A stretch of DNA of 37,859 nucleotides. It comes from Ralstonia sp. ASV6. Its GTDB lineage: Bacteria; Pseudomonadota; Gammaproteobacteria; Burkholderiales; Burkholderiaceae. The position numbers and the translations under genes were made by a program. Shown in pieces: positions 6,330 to 14,788 of this stretch. The number at the start of each line of letters is the position of its first letter. Position 1 is the first letter of the stretch. Under the pieces are notes generated by a model. That model searched no databases, was not told the DNA's origin, and saw nothing but the letters and a program-made list of their open reading frames with translations. The stretch is from assembly GCF_016429285.1 (NCBI RefSeq), contig NZ_JAELUI010000046.1, forward strand, positions 1-37,859, given 5' to 3'.

Positions 6330-8231
6330 ATGAACCGACTCATCAAGCATCGCGGCGAGGCACGCTGCATGGGAACGTACATGAAGGCGACTGCCGTGGC
6401 AGTGGCCATGCTGGGGGAGATCTGGGTAGGCACGGCGCACGCGCAAGTGGGCGTCGAGTCCGCCATCCTGAACAACAACGCAGCCGCGCCCACCAAGCCG
6501 ATGCACATGTCGGCCAGTGGTCCGATCCAGGTCACCATCGGCAGCCCGGCCACGGCAGAAGCCAACCGCGAGTCGGCCGCCAGGGGCCCCAACTGCACCG
6601 GGGCCATGCGTGAACACAGCGAGGTGACGGTGCCGATCGGCAAGTCGACGATGGTGCAGTTGCCTGAACCGGTGCGCAATCGCACGGTGGGCAACCCGCG
6701 CATCGTGCAGGCCATGCTGGTGTCACCGCAAACGCTCTATGTGCTGGGGCTGGATGTCGGCTCCACCAACATGATCGTGCAAGGCCGCAGCGGTTCATGC
6801 ACGGTGATTGATGTGTCGGTTGGGGCAGACCCGGCCGGTCTGCAAGCCGCGCTCCGTCGCCTGGTACCGGGTGCCAAGAATGTCGAGGTCTCTGCCGCTG
6901 CCGACAGCATCGTACTGGGTGGCACAGTCAGCGACTCCGTGCAGGCGCAAAAGATCGTGGACATCGCCAACGCGTTTGTCACGCGCCAGGCCCGCAGCCC
7001 CGTGCGTGACGACCAGGGCGCCGCCGGACAGCAGACCGCCGGACAGATGAATGCCGGCGGCCAGAACGGCGGACCGCTGCGCAGCCCGCGCATCATCAAC
7101 ATGATGGCGGTAGAAGCGCCGCAGCAGGTCATGCTGGAAGTGAAGGTGGCGGAAGTCTCCAAGACCCTGATCGACCAGATGGGCTCGGCGCTCAACGTCA
7201 ACGGTGCGTTCGGCAGCTGGACGGTGGGTGCGCTCGCCAACTTCCTGTCGGGGTCGAACGACATCGTCAACTTCAGCAAGAACAACCACCTGCCGCTCAA
7301 GTTCTCGCTCGACGCGCAAAAGGGCGATGGCCTGGTCAAGGTGCTGGCCGAACCAAGTCTGATGGCCATCAGCGGCCAGGAAGCCAGCTTCCTCGCAGGC
7401 GGCAAGGTGTTCATACCGGTGGCACAGGGTTCTCCGGTGGGCGGCGTCGCCACGGTGATCCTGCAGGAAGAAACCTTCGGCGTGGGCCTGCGTTTCACGC
7501 CCACCGTGATGGAGAACGGCCGCATCAACCTGAAGGTCTCGCCGGAAGTGTCGGAGCTCTCGCCAACGGGCGTGGCCGTAACGGCACCCAACAGCAACAA
7601 CACGTCGATCCTGCCGCTCATCACCACGCGACGCGCGTCGACCACGCTGCAGGTGCATGACGGCCAGAGCTTCGCTATCGGCGGGCTGATCAAGAACAAC
7701 ATCACGGGCAGCCTGAATGCGATCCCGGGTGTGGGCGAGCTGCCGGTGATCGGCGCCCTGGCACGCAGCACCAGCTTCCAGCGCGACCAGACCGAGCTGG
7801 TGTTCGTTGTCACGCCGCACCTGGTCAAGCCGTTGCCGGCCAACTATCCGCTGCCGACCGACAGCTTTGGCTCGACCAACACCGGCGAGATCCTGATGAA
7901 CGGCAACATGGAAGGCCACCCGGCAGCGCCCGCCAAGGCACCGGCCGCCACCGCCGCGCCCACTTCAGCCCTGCCGGCACCCAAGGCCCCGCAAGTAATG
8001 GACGCCGCGGCCACCCCTGTACCCGTTCAAACGCCAGCCCCCACCGCAGCCGCACCTGCTGCACCAGCAACACCCGCCGCACCTGCCGCAAAAGAAGCAC
8101 AGGCCCCCGCAGCCGTCGCGGCGCCACCCGCACCTGCCGACAGCGACACACCAGCAGCACCCACGGCAGCCGCACCAGCACCCGACACGCGCCGCTTTGT
8201 GTCGATGGGCGAACAGCCCTTCCATGACTGA
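6330..8231 (+). CDS. cpaC: Tad outer-membrane secretin CpaC/RcpA with Ala/Pro-rich tail
   Basis: The product has 633 residues from the ATG at 6330, which has GGGGGA just upstream; an internal ATG at 6369 also precedes the signal peptide. It shows a signal peptide ending near A-H-A-Q, a pilus N-domain (E-V-T-V-P-I-G-K-S), a BON-like segment (V-S-A-A-A-D-S-I-V-L-G-G-T-V-S-D), then the secretin core with V-P-x-L-type beta barrel strands (F-G-V-G-L-R-F-T-P-T-V, S-F-A-I-G-G-L-I) ending about residue 510 (V-V-T-P-H-L-V-K-P). This is the outer-membrane channel through which the Flp pilus exits. Unusually, about 95 residues of Ala/Pro-rich low-complexity sequence follow (about 528-620), closing with a charged R-R-F-V-S-M-G-E-Q segment. 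Confidence 0.93.
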   Translation: MNRLIKHRGEARCMGTYMKATAVAVAMLGEIWVGTAHAQVGVESAILNNNAAAPTKPMHMSASGPIQVTIGSPATAEANRESAARGPNCTGAMREHSEVTVPIGKSTMVQLPEPVRNRTVGNPRIVQAMLVSPQTLYVLGLDVGSTNMIVQGRSGSCTVIDVSVGADPAGLQAALRRLVPGAKNVEVSAAADSIVLGGTVSDSVQAQKIVDIANAFVTRQARSPVRDDQGAAGQQTAGQMNAGGQNGGPLRSPRIINMMAVEAPQQVMLEVKVAEVSKTLIDQMGSALNVNGAFGSWTVGALANFLSGSNDIVNFSKNNHLPLKFSLDAQKGDGLVKVLAEPSLMAISGQEASFLAGGKVFIPVAQGSPVGGVATVILQEETFGVGLRFTPTVMENGRINLKVSPEVSELSPTGVAVTAPNSNNTSILPLITTRRASTTLQVHDGQSFAIGGLIKNNITGSLNAIPGVGELPVIGALARSTSFQRDQTELVFVVTPHLVKPLPANYPLPTDSFGSTNTGEILMNGNMEGHPAAPAKAPAATAAPTSALPAPKAPQVMDAAATPVPVQTPAPTAAAPAAPATPAAPAAKEAQAPAAVAAPPAPADSDTPAAPTAAAPAPDTRRFVSMGEQPFHD

Positions 8232-8263
8232 CCCGAACGCACTGATTCTGCAAGGAGACGATC

Positions 8264-8581
8264 ATGAACATCACTGCAAAGCTGACGCGAGCGGGACTCT
8301 GCGGCGCAATCGCCCTCACCGCCCTCACGCAGGCAGGCTGCATGACTTCCACCCCGGTCTACGACCAGCACTTTGGTGAAGCCGTACGCACCCTGCGTGC
8401 CATGCAGACGCTGAACCCCGATGCGGGGTCCAACACCGATCCGGTGATGGGTGTGGATGGGCGTGCGGCCACGGCTGCCATGGACCGCTACAACACCCAG
8501 TTCACCAAACCGCAGGCCGACGTGAGCGCCTTCGCGGTGGGCGTGGGCAGCGGCAGCAGCCTGGACTCCCAAAGTCGGTAA
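8264..8581 (+). CDS. Small Tad-locus lipoprotein (CpaD/RcpB-position protein)
   Basis: This 105-residue protein has a signal peptide of about 25 residues and a lipobox-like L-T-Q-A-G-C-M, so it is likely anchored in the outer membrane. The mature part is short: T-P-V-Y-D-Q-H-F-G-E-A-V, L-N-P-D-A-G, and G-V-D-G-R-A-A-T-A-A-M-D-R-Y. That last segment recurs in short lipoproteins next to betaproteobacterial tad genes. By position, between the secretin and tadZ, it occupies the place of RcpB/CpaD, which assists secretin assembly. I assign that role by context only. GGAG precedes the ATG. Confidence 0.8.
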   Translation: MNITAKLTRAGLCGAIALTALTQAGCMTSTPVYDQHFGEAVRTLRAMQTLNPDAGSNTDPVMGVDGRAATAAMDRYNTQFTKPQADVSAFAVGVGSGSSLDSQSR

Positions 8582-8654
8582 CCGGAACGGCGCGCCGCCG
8601 CATCGCACTCGCCACGCGCGCGGCGCGCCACCAGACGCTCACAGGAGCAAGGTC

Positions 8655-9848
8655 ATGGCCAAGATCGCTGTCGTATCCGCCGATGAGTCTCACCTGCAGT
8701 ACCTGGCAGGGCTGATCGCACAAGCCTCCAACCACGCCGTGCAACGGACGTGCGCTGCCCCGGCTGAGGTGCTCGGCCAGCCCGGGCTCGGGCAAGGCGC
8801 CGACCTGCTGATCCTGGAAGCCGCCGCCTTTAGCGCCGATGACATTCAACAACTGCGCCGCCTGACAGCCGACCGCCCCGACACGCTGTGCATGCTGCTG
8901 ACGCAAGCCCCTTCAGCCGACCTGCTGATGCGCGCCATGCGCGCCGGCGTGCAGTGCGTGCTGCCATGGCCACCCGAGGCAAACGAGTTTCGCGAAGAGT
9001 TGCAGCGCTGCACCAGCCATGCACTCTCGAGCACGCGCAATGATGGCCAGGTGCTGTCGTTTCTCTCGTGCAAGGGCGGCAGCGGCACCACCTTCACGGC
9101 GGCCAACTTTGCGCATGTGCTGAGCGCTCGCCACGGCAAGCACGTGCTGCTGGTCGATCTCTGCCAGCAATACGGCGACGCCGCCTTCGTGGTGACCGAC
9201 CAGACGCCGCCCGCCACACTGGCCAACGTGTGTAACCAGATCGACCGGCTGGACGCCGCACTGCTCGACACGTGCGTCACGCACGTCAGCGCCGACTTTG
9301 ACGTGCTGGCTGGCGCCGGCGACCCGATCAAGGCCGGCGAGATCAAGGCGACGCACCTGGAACACATCCTGACGCTGGCTGCATCGATGTACGACGTAGT
9401 GGTCTTTGACGTGGGTCAGGACATCAACCCGGCCTCCATTGTGGTGCTGGACCACAGCAACGTGATCTACCCGGTGCTGCAGTTGCATCTGTCGTACCTG
9501 CGGGCCGGCCGCCGCTTGATGGAGATCTGCCACTCGCTCGGCTATCGCTCGGAGCGCCTGCGGCTGGTGGTCAACCAATACGACAAGCGCATGCCGATCA
9601 CGCAGAACACCATGGAAAGCGCCTTCGGCATGGCGGTCGCGCACACCCTGCCCTACGACCCGGGCCCCGTGCGCGACTCGCTCACCCAGGGCATTCCGGT
9701 GCTGCAACTGGCCGAGAACGCCCCGATCACCCGCGCACTGGTGGACATGGCGTTCCAGCTTTTTCCGGCGACGCAGCCGCAGCGCGATAGCCTGCTGCGC
9801 AAGCTGTTCGGCCATGCCAATCAAGTGCCGGCACCCGTGCGGGCCTAA
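8655..9848 (+). CDS. tadZ: Tad pilus localisation ATPase TadZ/CpaE
   Basis: The product has 397 residues. An N-terminal receiver-like domain (about 1-125, lacking an obvious phosphorylatable Asp pocket) is followed by a MinD/ParA-type P-loop domain. The deviant Walker A reads K140-G-G-S-G-T-T: the signature first Lys is kept, but the usual second Lys before T/S is Thr. D-L-C-Q-Q-Y-G-D and V-V-F-D-V-G-Q are the Walker A' and B regions. TadZ proteins sit at the pole and recruit the Tad machine. AGGAG precedes the ATG, and the next gene starts 24 nt downstream. Confidence 0.92.
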   Translation: MAKIAVVSADESHLQYLAGLIAQASNHAVQRTCAAPAEVLGQPGLGQGADLLILEAAAFSADDIQQLRRLTADRPDTLCMLLTQAPSADLLMRAMRAGVQCVLPWPPEANEFREELQRCTSHALSSTRNDGQVLSFLSCKGGSGTTFTAANFAHVLSARHGKHVLLVDLCQQYGDAAFVVTDQTPPATLANVCNQIDRLDAALLDTCVTHVSADFDVLAGAGDPIKAGEIKATHLEHILTLAASMYDVVVFDVGQDINPASIVVLDHSNVIYPVLQLHLSYLRAGRRLMEICHSLGYRSERLRLVVNQYDKRMPITQNTMESAFGMAVAHTLPYDPGPVRDSLTQGIPVLQLAENAPITRALVDMAFQLFPATQPQRDSLLRKLFGHANQVPAPVRA

Positions 9849-9872
9849 CCCAATACAAGCATGGAGCGCATC

Positions 9873-11237
9873 ATGTCACTGCGAGAACAACTCTTTCAGC
9901 AAGCCGGCGAAGCGCTGCCACAACGCGTCGCGCAAGCGAACGGCTCATCCGGTTACACCAGCGCTGCCTACCAGCAGGCGGCGCAGGACGTGCACCAGAT
10001 CATCATCGACCGGGTGGAGCTGAGCCGCCTGCAGCAACTCACACCGGAACAGATCAAGCGCGAACTGGCACAGTTGGTCGAACGCATCATCGATGAAGGC
10101 AAGCACCAGCTCAACGAGGTGGAGCGCCGCCGGCTGGTGTCTGACGTGCAGGACGAGATGCTCGGCTACGGGCCACTGGAGCCGCTGCTGGCCGACCCGA
10201 CCATCTCCGACATTCTGGTCAATACATACAAGCATGTGTATGTGGAACGCCGCGGCAAGCTGGAGCTGACCAACGTCACCTTTCACGACGACGCCCACCT
10301 GATGCGCGTGATCGAGAAGATGGTGTCACGCGTGGGCAGGCGCATCGACGAATCCAGCCCCATGGTGGATGCCCGCCTGCCGGACGGCTCGCGCATCAAC
10401 GCGATCATTCCGCCATCGGCCATTGACGGGCCGCTGCTCTCCATCCGGCGCTTCTCGGTCAACCCGCTCACGATTCAGGATCTGGTGAACTTCCGCACAC
10501 TCACACCGGAGATGGCGCAGTTGCTCGATGCGATGGTCAAGGCCAAGCTGAACATCCTAATCTCAGGCGGCACGGGCAGCGGCAAGACGACGCTGCTCAA
10601 CATTCTCTCGGGCTACATCCCGGCCGACGAGCGCATCGTCACCATTGAAGATGCGGCAGAACTGCAACTGCGTCAGAACCATGTGCTCCGGCTGGAAACC
10701 CGCCCTGCCAACATCGAAGGCCGGGGTGAGATCACGCAGCGCTCGCTGGTCAAAAACGCTCTGCGCATGCGCCCCGACCGGATCATCCTGGGCGAAGTGC
10801 GCGGTGCGGAAGCGCTCGACATGCTGCATGCGATGAACACAGGGCATGAAGGGTCGCTGGCCACCATCCACGCCAACACCCCGCGCGACGCACTCACCCG
10901 GCTGGAGAACATGGTCAGCATGGCCGGCCTGCAACTGCCGCCGAAAACCATGCGTCAGCAGATCACCTCCGCACTGACGGTGGTGGTGCAGGTCACGCGC
11001 CTGACGGACGGCCATCGCAAGCTGATGAGCGTGCAGGAGATCACCGGCATGGAAGGCGAAGTCGTGAACATGCAGGAGATTTTCACCTTCCGCCGCAAGG
11101 GCATCGATTCTGACGGCCGCATCAAGGGCCACTTCTGCGCGACCGGTGTCCGGCCGAAGTTCTCTGAACGCCTGCAGGCCTTCGGCATTCACCTGCCGGA
11201 ATCGCTATACGACCCCTCGGCGCAATACGAGGTCTGA
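9873..11237 (+). CDS. tadA: Tad secretion ATPase TadA/CpaF
   Basis: This 454-residue cytoplasmic type II/IV secretion hexameric ATPase powers both extension and retraction in Tad systems. Walker A is G-G-T-G-S-G-K-T at about 232-239. The Asp box ([10 protein letters not shown]) lies around 255-264, Walker B (I-I-L-G-E-V-R-G) at about 304-311, and the His box (S-L-A-T-I-H-A-N) at about 328-335. The N-terminal domain has the [10 protein letters not shown] and I-S-D-I-L-V-N motifs. An ATG at 9861 is in frame, but the ATG at 9873 has GGAG at better spacing, so I use it. Confidence 0.95.
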   Translation: MSLREQLFQQAGEALPQRVAQANGSSGYTSAAYQQAAQDVHQIIIDRVELSRLQQLTPEQIKRELAQLVERIIDEGKHQLNEVERRRLVSDVQDEMLGYGPLEPLLADPTISDILVNTYKHVYVERRGKLELTNVTFHDDAHLMRVIEKMVSRVGRRIDESSPMVDARLPDGSRINAIIPPSAIDGPLLSIRRFSVNPLTIQDLVNFRTLTPEMAQLLDAMVKAKLNILISGGTGSGKTTLLNILSGYIPADERIVTIEDAAELQLRQNHVLRLETRPANIEGRGEITQRSLVKNALRMRPDRIILGEVRGAEALDMLHAMNTGHEGSLATIHANTPRDALTRLENMVSMAGLQLPPKTMRQQITSALTVVVQVTRLTDGHRKLMSVQEITGMEGEVVNMQEIFTFRRKGIDSDGRIKGHFCATGVRPKFSERLQAFGIHLPESLYDPSAQYEV

Positions 11238-11249
11238 AGGAGAACCGTC

Positions 11250-12227
11250 ATGGACACCATGGTGATCGGCTTCACGCTCTCGATCTTTGTGGCCATCGTG
11301 CTGGGCATATCGGCGACCTATCTATGGTGGGATAGCCGCCACAGCCAGACTGCCAAGCGCTTCAGCCAACGCTTGAAGATGGCCTTGCTCAGCAGCGCAC
11401 GGCACGGACAGGACGAGAGCATCCTCAAACAGCGCGTGCTGGCGGACTCGCCCGAAATGGCGGCCCTGCTCGGCAGGCTGCCACGCATCAACCAGGTGGA
11501 TCTGCTGTTGCTGCAATCGGGGCTGGACTGGTCGGTGGCGCGGTTCCTGGCCGTGACGCTGATTGCGCCGGTCGTGGTCGTCCTCGGCCTCTCGCCGGTC
11601 AACCCGCCCTGGATCGCCTCGGTCGTCCTTGCCGTGGTTGCTGCCTCGCTGCCGCTGTTCTACGTGCTGCATCGGCGCACGCGCCGGCTGATGAAGCTTG
11701 AAGCGCAATTGCCCGAGGCCACCGACCTGATCAGCCGCGCACTGCGTGCAGGCCACGCGCTGCCCAGCGCGCTGGAAATGGCCGGCAATGAGCTCCCTCA
11801 GCCGATCGGCACCGAGTTGGCGACGGTATTCGGCCAGATCAACTACGGCGTGGCCTTGAACGATGCACTGGCCGGGTTGATCGACCGCGTGCCGGTGGAC
11901 GACCTGCGCTACCTGGTGATCGCCATCCTGATCCAGCGTGAATCGGGCGGCAACCTGGCGGAGATCCTCGACAACGTCGGCACGCTCATCCGCAAGCGCC
12001 TGCAACTGCTGGACAAGGTGCGCGTGCTGTCGGCAGAGGGTCGGCTGGGTGGATGGATTCTGACGGCGCTGCCGCCGGGCATGGCGTTCATGGTCTATCA
12101 ACTGAACCCGGATTTGATGTCCGTGCTGTGGAAGGACCCGACCGGCATTCACATGATGTGGTCCGCCATTGTGATGACCTGCGTGGGCGTGCTGTGGATC
12201 CGCCAGATCGTGCGCATCCATATCTGA
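11250..12227 (+). CDS. tadB: Tad inner-membrane platform protein TadB
   Basis: This 325-residue polytopic membrane protein has a T2SSF (GspF-type) domain. There is one N-terminal membrane helix (about 3-25), a pair at about 100-145, the cytoplasmic four-helix segment with L-P-E-A-T-D-L-I-S-R-A-L-R-A-G-H-A-L and I-Q-R-E-S-G-G-N-L-A-E-I-L-D-N, and two C-terminal helices. It forms the platform with TadC on which TadA acts. It starts 12 nt after tadA with AAGGAGA upstream. Confidence 0.94.
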   Translation: MDTMVIGFTLSIFVAIVLGISATYLWWDSRHSQTAKRFSQRLKMALLSSARHGQDESILKQRVLADSPEMAALLGRLPRINQVDLLLLQSGLDWSVARFLAVTLIAPVVVVLGLSPVNPPWIASVVLAVVAASLPLFYVLHRRTRRLMKLEAQLPEATDLISRALRAGHALPSALEMAGNELPQPIGTELATVFGQINYGVALNDALAGLIDRVPVDDLRYLVIAILIQRESGGNLAEILDNVGTLIRKRLQLLDKVRVLSAEGRLGGWILTALPPGMAFMVYQLNPDLMSVLWKDPTGIHMMWSAIVMTCVGVLWIRQIVRIHI

Positions 12228-12277
12228 TGCAACGGCCAGGCAACAAGAATCGGAGGCAGGGGCAACCCTGAACGGAC

Positions 12278-13222
12278 ATGCAGATCGCACAGACAGTATT
12301 GCTCGGCGGAACGTTCATCATCGTCTTTGGCGCCGTGCTGATTGCGCTCTCGGTCTTGCGGCCAAGCGCGCTGCAGCGCCGCCTTGGGCAGATCGACCGC
12401 GAAGCCCCGGGGTTGGTACCGCGAGAGAATCCGTACGACTGGCTGCGCAAGGTGGGCCAGATCGCCAAGCCGCTGGCCAAGGCCTCGCTGCCCAAAGAAG
12501 GCTGGGAGCAGTCCAACCTACGCACGCGCTTCGTACACGCTGGCTGGCGCTCGCCGGAAGCGCCCACCATCTACTTTGGCATCAAGACACTGTTGGCCGC
12601 GGGGATGCCGCTGCTGCTCTCCGTGGCATTGCTGGGCCGCTTTGATGCCAACCACCAGAACGAATACTTGACCGTGCTGTTTGCTGCGGCGCTACTCGGT
12701 TTCTATCTGCCGAACATCGCGCTGAAGATGAAAATTCGCCGCCGCCAGCGCGACATCTTTGAAGCGTTTCCGGACAGCCTCGACCTCATCATGGTGTGCG
12801 TGGAAGCCGGACTGGGGCTGGATGCCGCAGTGCTGCGCGTGGTGGAGGAAATGCGCACCGCGCGCCCGGCCCTGGCCGAAGAATACGAACTGCTGACGCT
12901 GGAGTTGCGCGCCGGCCTGGCACGCGAGAAAGCGCTACGCAACCTGGCCGCCCGCACCGGTGTGGAAGACGTGAGCATGCTGGTGGCTATGCTGATCCAG
13001 GCCGACCGCTTCGGCACCAGCGTGGCGGATTCACTGCGCGTGCATTCGGACATGCTGCGCACCAAGCGGCACATGCTGGCCGAAGAGCGCGCCGCCAAGA
13101 TCGGCACCAAGATCCTGTTCCCGCTGATCTTCTGCATCTTCCCGTCACTGTTTGTCGTGCTGCTGGGCCCGGCTGCCATTCAGGTGATCGGCGCACTGCG
13201 CTCGGTTGCCATCCAACAGTAG
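12278..13222 (+). CDS. tadC: Tad inner-membrane platform protein TadC
   Basis: This 314-residue T2SSF-domain protein is the partner of TadB. The characteristic segment F-P-D-S-L-D-L-I-M-V-C-V-E-A-G-L-G-L-D-A-A is present, followed by L-R-A-G-L-A-R-E-K-A-L-R-N-L-A-A-R-T and M-L-I-Q-A-D-R-F-G-T-S-V. Hydrophobic stretches at the N-terminus, the middle and the C-terminus give three to four membrane helices. The Shine-Dalgarno is weak; the clearest GGAGG lies about 20 nt upstream, suggesting coupling to tadB translation. Confidence 0.93.
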   Translation: MQIAQTVLLGGTFIIVFGAVLIALSVLRPSALQRRLGQIDREAPGLVPRENPYDWLRKVGQIAKPLAKASLPKEGWEQSNLRTRFVHAGWRSPEAPTIYFGIKTLLAAGMPLLLSVALLGRFDANHQNEYLTVLFAAALLGFYLPNIALKMKIRRRQRDIFEAFPDSLDLIMVCVEAGLGLDAAVLRVVEEMRTARPALAEEYELLTLELRAGLAREKALRNLAARTGVEDVSMLVAMLIQADRFGTSVADSLRVHSDMLRTKRHMLAEERAAKIGTKILFPLIFCIFPSLFVVLLGPAAIQVIGALRSVAIQQ

Positions 13223-13275
13223 CGCTGCCTTTGACCTTGCTTTGGACGTTGCCTCATCAAGCCTAGGAGACCATC

Positions 13276-13713
13276 ATGCGCTCCCGTGCCACCCACCGTA
13301 CCGCACAGCTCACGCGCAAGATGCGAGGTGCTGCCGGTGTCGAGTTTGCCCTGGTCTTCCCGATCCTGCTGTTGGTCGTGTTCGGCATCGTTGAGTTTGG
13401 TGCGGCTTGGTATGACAAGGCCGTCATCACCAATGCCAGCCGCGAGGCCGCGCGTGCGGGCGTGGTCTTCGGCAACCCGGTGCCGACCAGCACCAAGATC
13501 CAGAGCGTGGCGACCACCTACTGCCAGAACAAGCTGGTGACATTTGGCGCGGCGGCCAATTGCACCGTGGGTTCGGTCACCACCTGCTCGGCCACCGGCA
13601 ATCCGCTCACGGTGACGGTGTCGTACACCTTCACCGGCCTGGTGCTGGGCAAGCTGGCCCCGTTCACGGGGTCGCTGGCGATGAGCGCGCAGACCACCAT
13701 GCTGTGCGAATAG
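13276..13713 (+). CDS. tadE: TadE-type pseudopilin
   Basis: The product has 145 residues. A leader ending R-G (Gly18) is followed by A-A-G-V-E-F, with the +5 Glu of class IVb prepilins, and a hydrophobic helix A-L-V-F-P-I-L-L-L-V-V-F-G-I-V-E-F-G. That is the TadE domain signature, with the downstream N-A-S-R-E-A-A-R-A-G motif. TadV would process it into a minor pilus component. The C-terminal half is Thr/Val-rich with four Cys that may form disulfides. TAGGAGA precedes the ATG. No separate tadF is visible. Confidence 0.92.
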   Translation: MRSRATHRTAQLTRKMRGAAGVEFALVFPILLLVVFGIVEFGAAWYDKAVITNASREAARAGVVFGNPVPTSTKIQSVATTYCQNKLVTFGAAANCTVGSVTTCSATGNPLTVTVSYTFTGLVLGKLAPFTGSLAMSAQTTMLCE

Positions 13714-13734
13714 CGCCACCCAGCGAGGCATGCC

Positions 13735-14756
13735 ATGAACACGCGAGCGCTCAATCTTCGGCAACGCGGCGCGGTCGGAATGATCGCCCCGGTACTGCTG
13801 ATCATCTTTTTGTCGATTGGCGCGATGGCCGTCGACATCGCACACCTGTACGTCGTGCGCAATGAGCTTCAGAACGCAGCAGATGCGGCCGCACTGGCGG
13901 GCGCTGCCGGGCTCAACCCGATCAGCCCCACGCCGCAGTGGAGCAACGGCGTCACCAAGGGCACCAATGCAATCTCGCTGAACGGCTCTGATGGAAAGGC
14001 GCTTGCCGCCGGCACCGTCACCGCCGGCTACTGGAACCTGACCGGCAGCCCGGCCGGCATGCAGGCACAAACCATCACCCCTGGGACCAACGATGTGCCG
14101 GGCGTGCAAGTCACCATTTCGCGCAGCTCCGGCAACAACGGTGGTGCCGTCAAAGGCTGGCTCGCATGGGTCTTCGGTGGCGGGGCCGCCGCCATCCAAG
14201 CCACGGCGGTAGCTGTCATTGCTGCACCGGGCACCGCAAACCCCGGGGCCCTGTTCCCAGTGGCACTCAACCAGTGCCTGTTCTCTCTGTACTGGAACTC
14301 GACCATGAATCAACCCACCAACGATCCCTCAACAGGGCAACCCTACGTGATTGATATCGAGACCAGCTACCCGTCGAGCAGCCCAACCTGCTATAGCGGC
14401 GAATGGACGGGGTTCACCGGCGCAACCGACGCCAGCACCGAGAAGGGGCTGGTCACCGGCGGCAACCCCACCAGCCTTAGCGTCGGCCAGAGCATCAACA
14501 TCGCCAACGGCGTGAAAACCAGCGTCTATATGGCGATTCCCGCGACCCGCTCACTGTGACCATGCCAGTGGTGTCCAGCGTCACCCCCGGTTCGAGTTCG
14601 CCGGTTGTTGCGTTTGCCGGCTTCACGATCACGAAGGTCAACATCAACGGCTCGCACTCCTACATCGAAGGCCACTTCACCAGCAACACAAAAGTCAGCG
14701 GCGGCGGCACCGGCACCAACTACGGTGCCTACGTACCGCCGCGCCTGGCGGACTAG
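13735..14756 (+). pseudogene. tadG: TadG-like Tad pilus protein, frame broken by a 2-bp insertion
   Basis: The first 260 codons read as a TadG-like protein: an N-terminal membrane segment, then the Tad-domain motif V-D-I-A-H-L-Y-V-V-R-N-E-L-Q-N-A-A-D-A-A-A-L-A-G. From about 14530 the frame leaves the family and stops at 14557-14559. The expected C-terminus (S-S-P-V-V-A-F-A-G-F-T-I-T-K-V, Y-I-E-G-H-F, N-Y-G-A-Y-V-P-P-R-L) continues in another frame to the stop at 14754-14756. Removing one TA from the TATA at 14526-14530 joins the two parts as S-V-Y-G-D-S-R-D-P-L-T-V-T. A real mutation, a sequencing error or a slippage site are all possible. If translated as is, the product is 274 residues and lacks its last about 70. 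GAGG precedes the ATG. Confidence 0.8.
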
Positions 14757-14788
14757 CCAACGCAAACGCATCCAAACGGGGAAACGTC

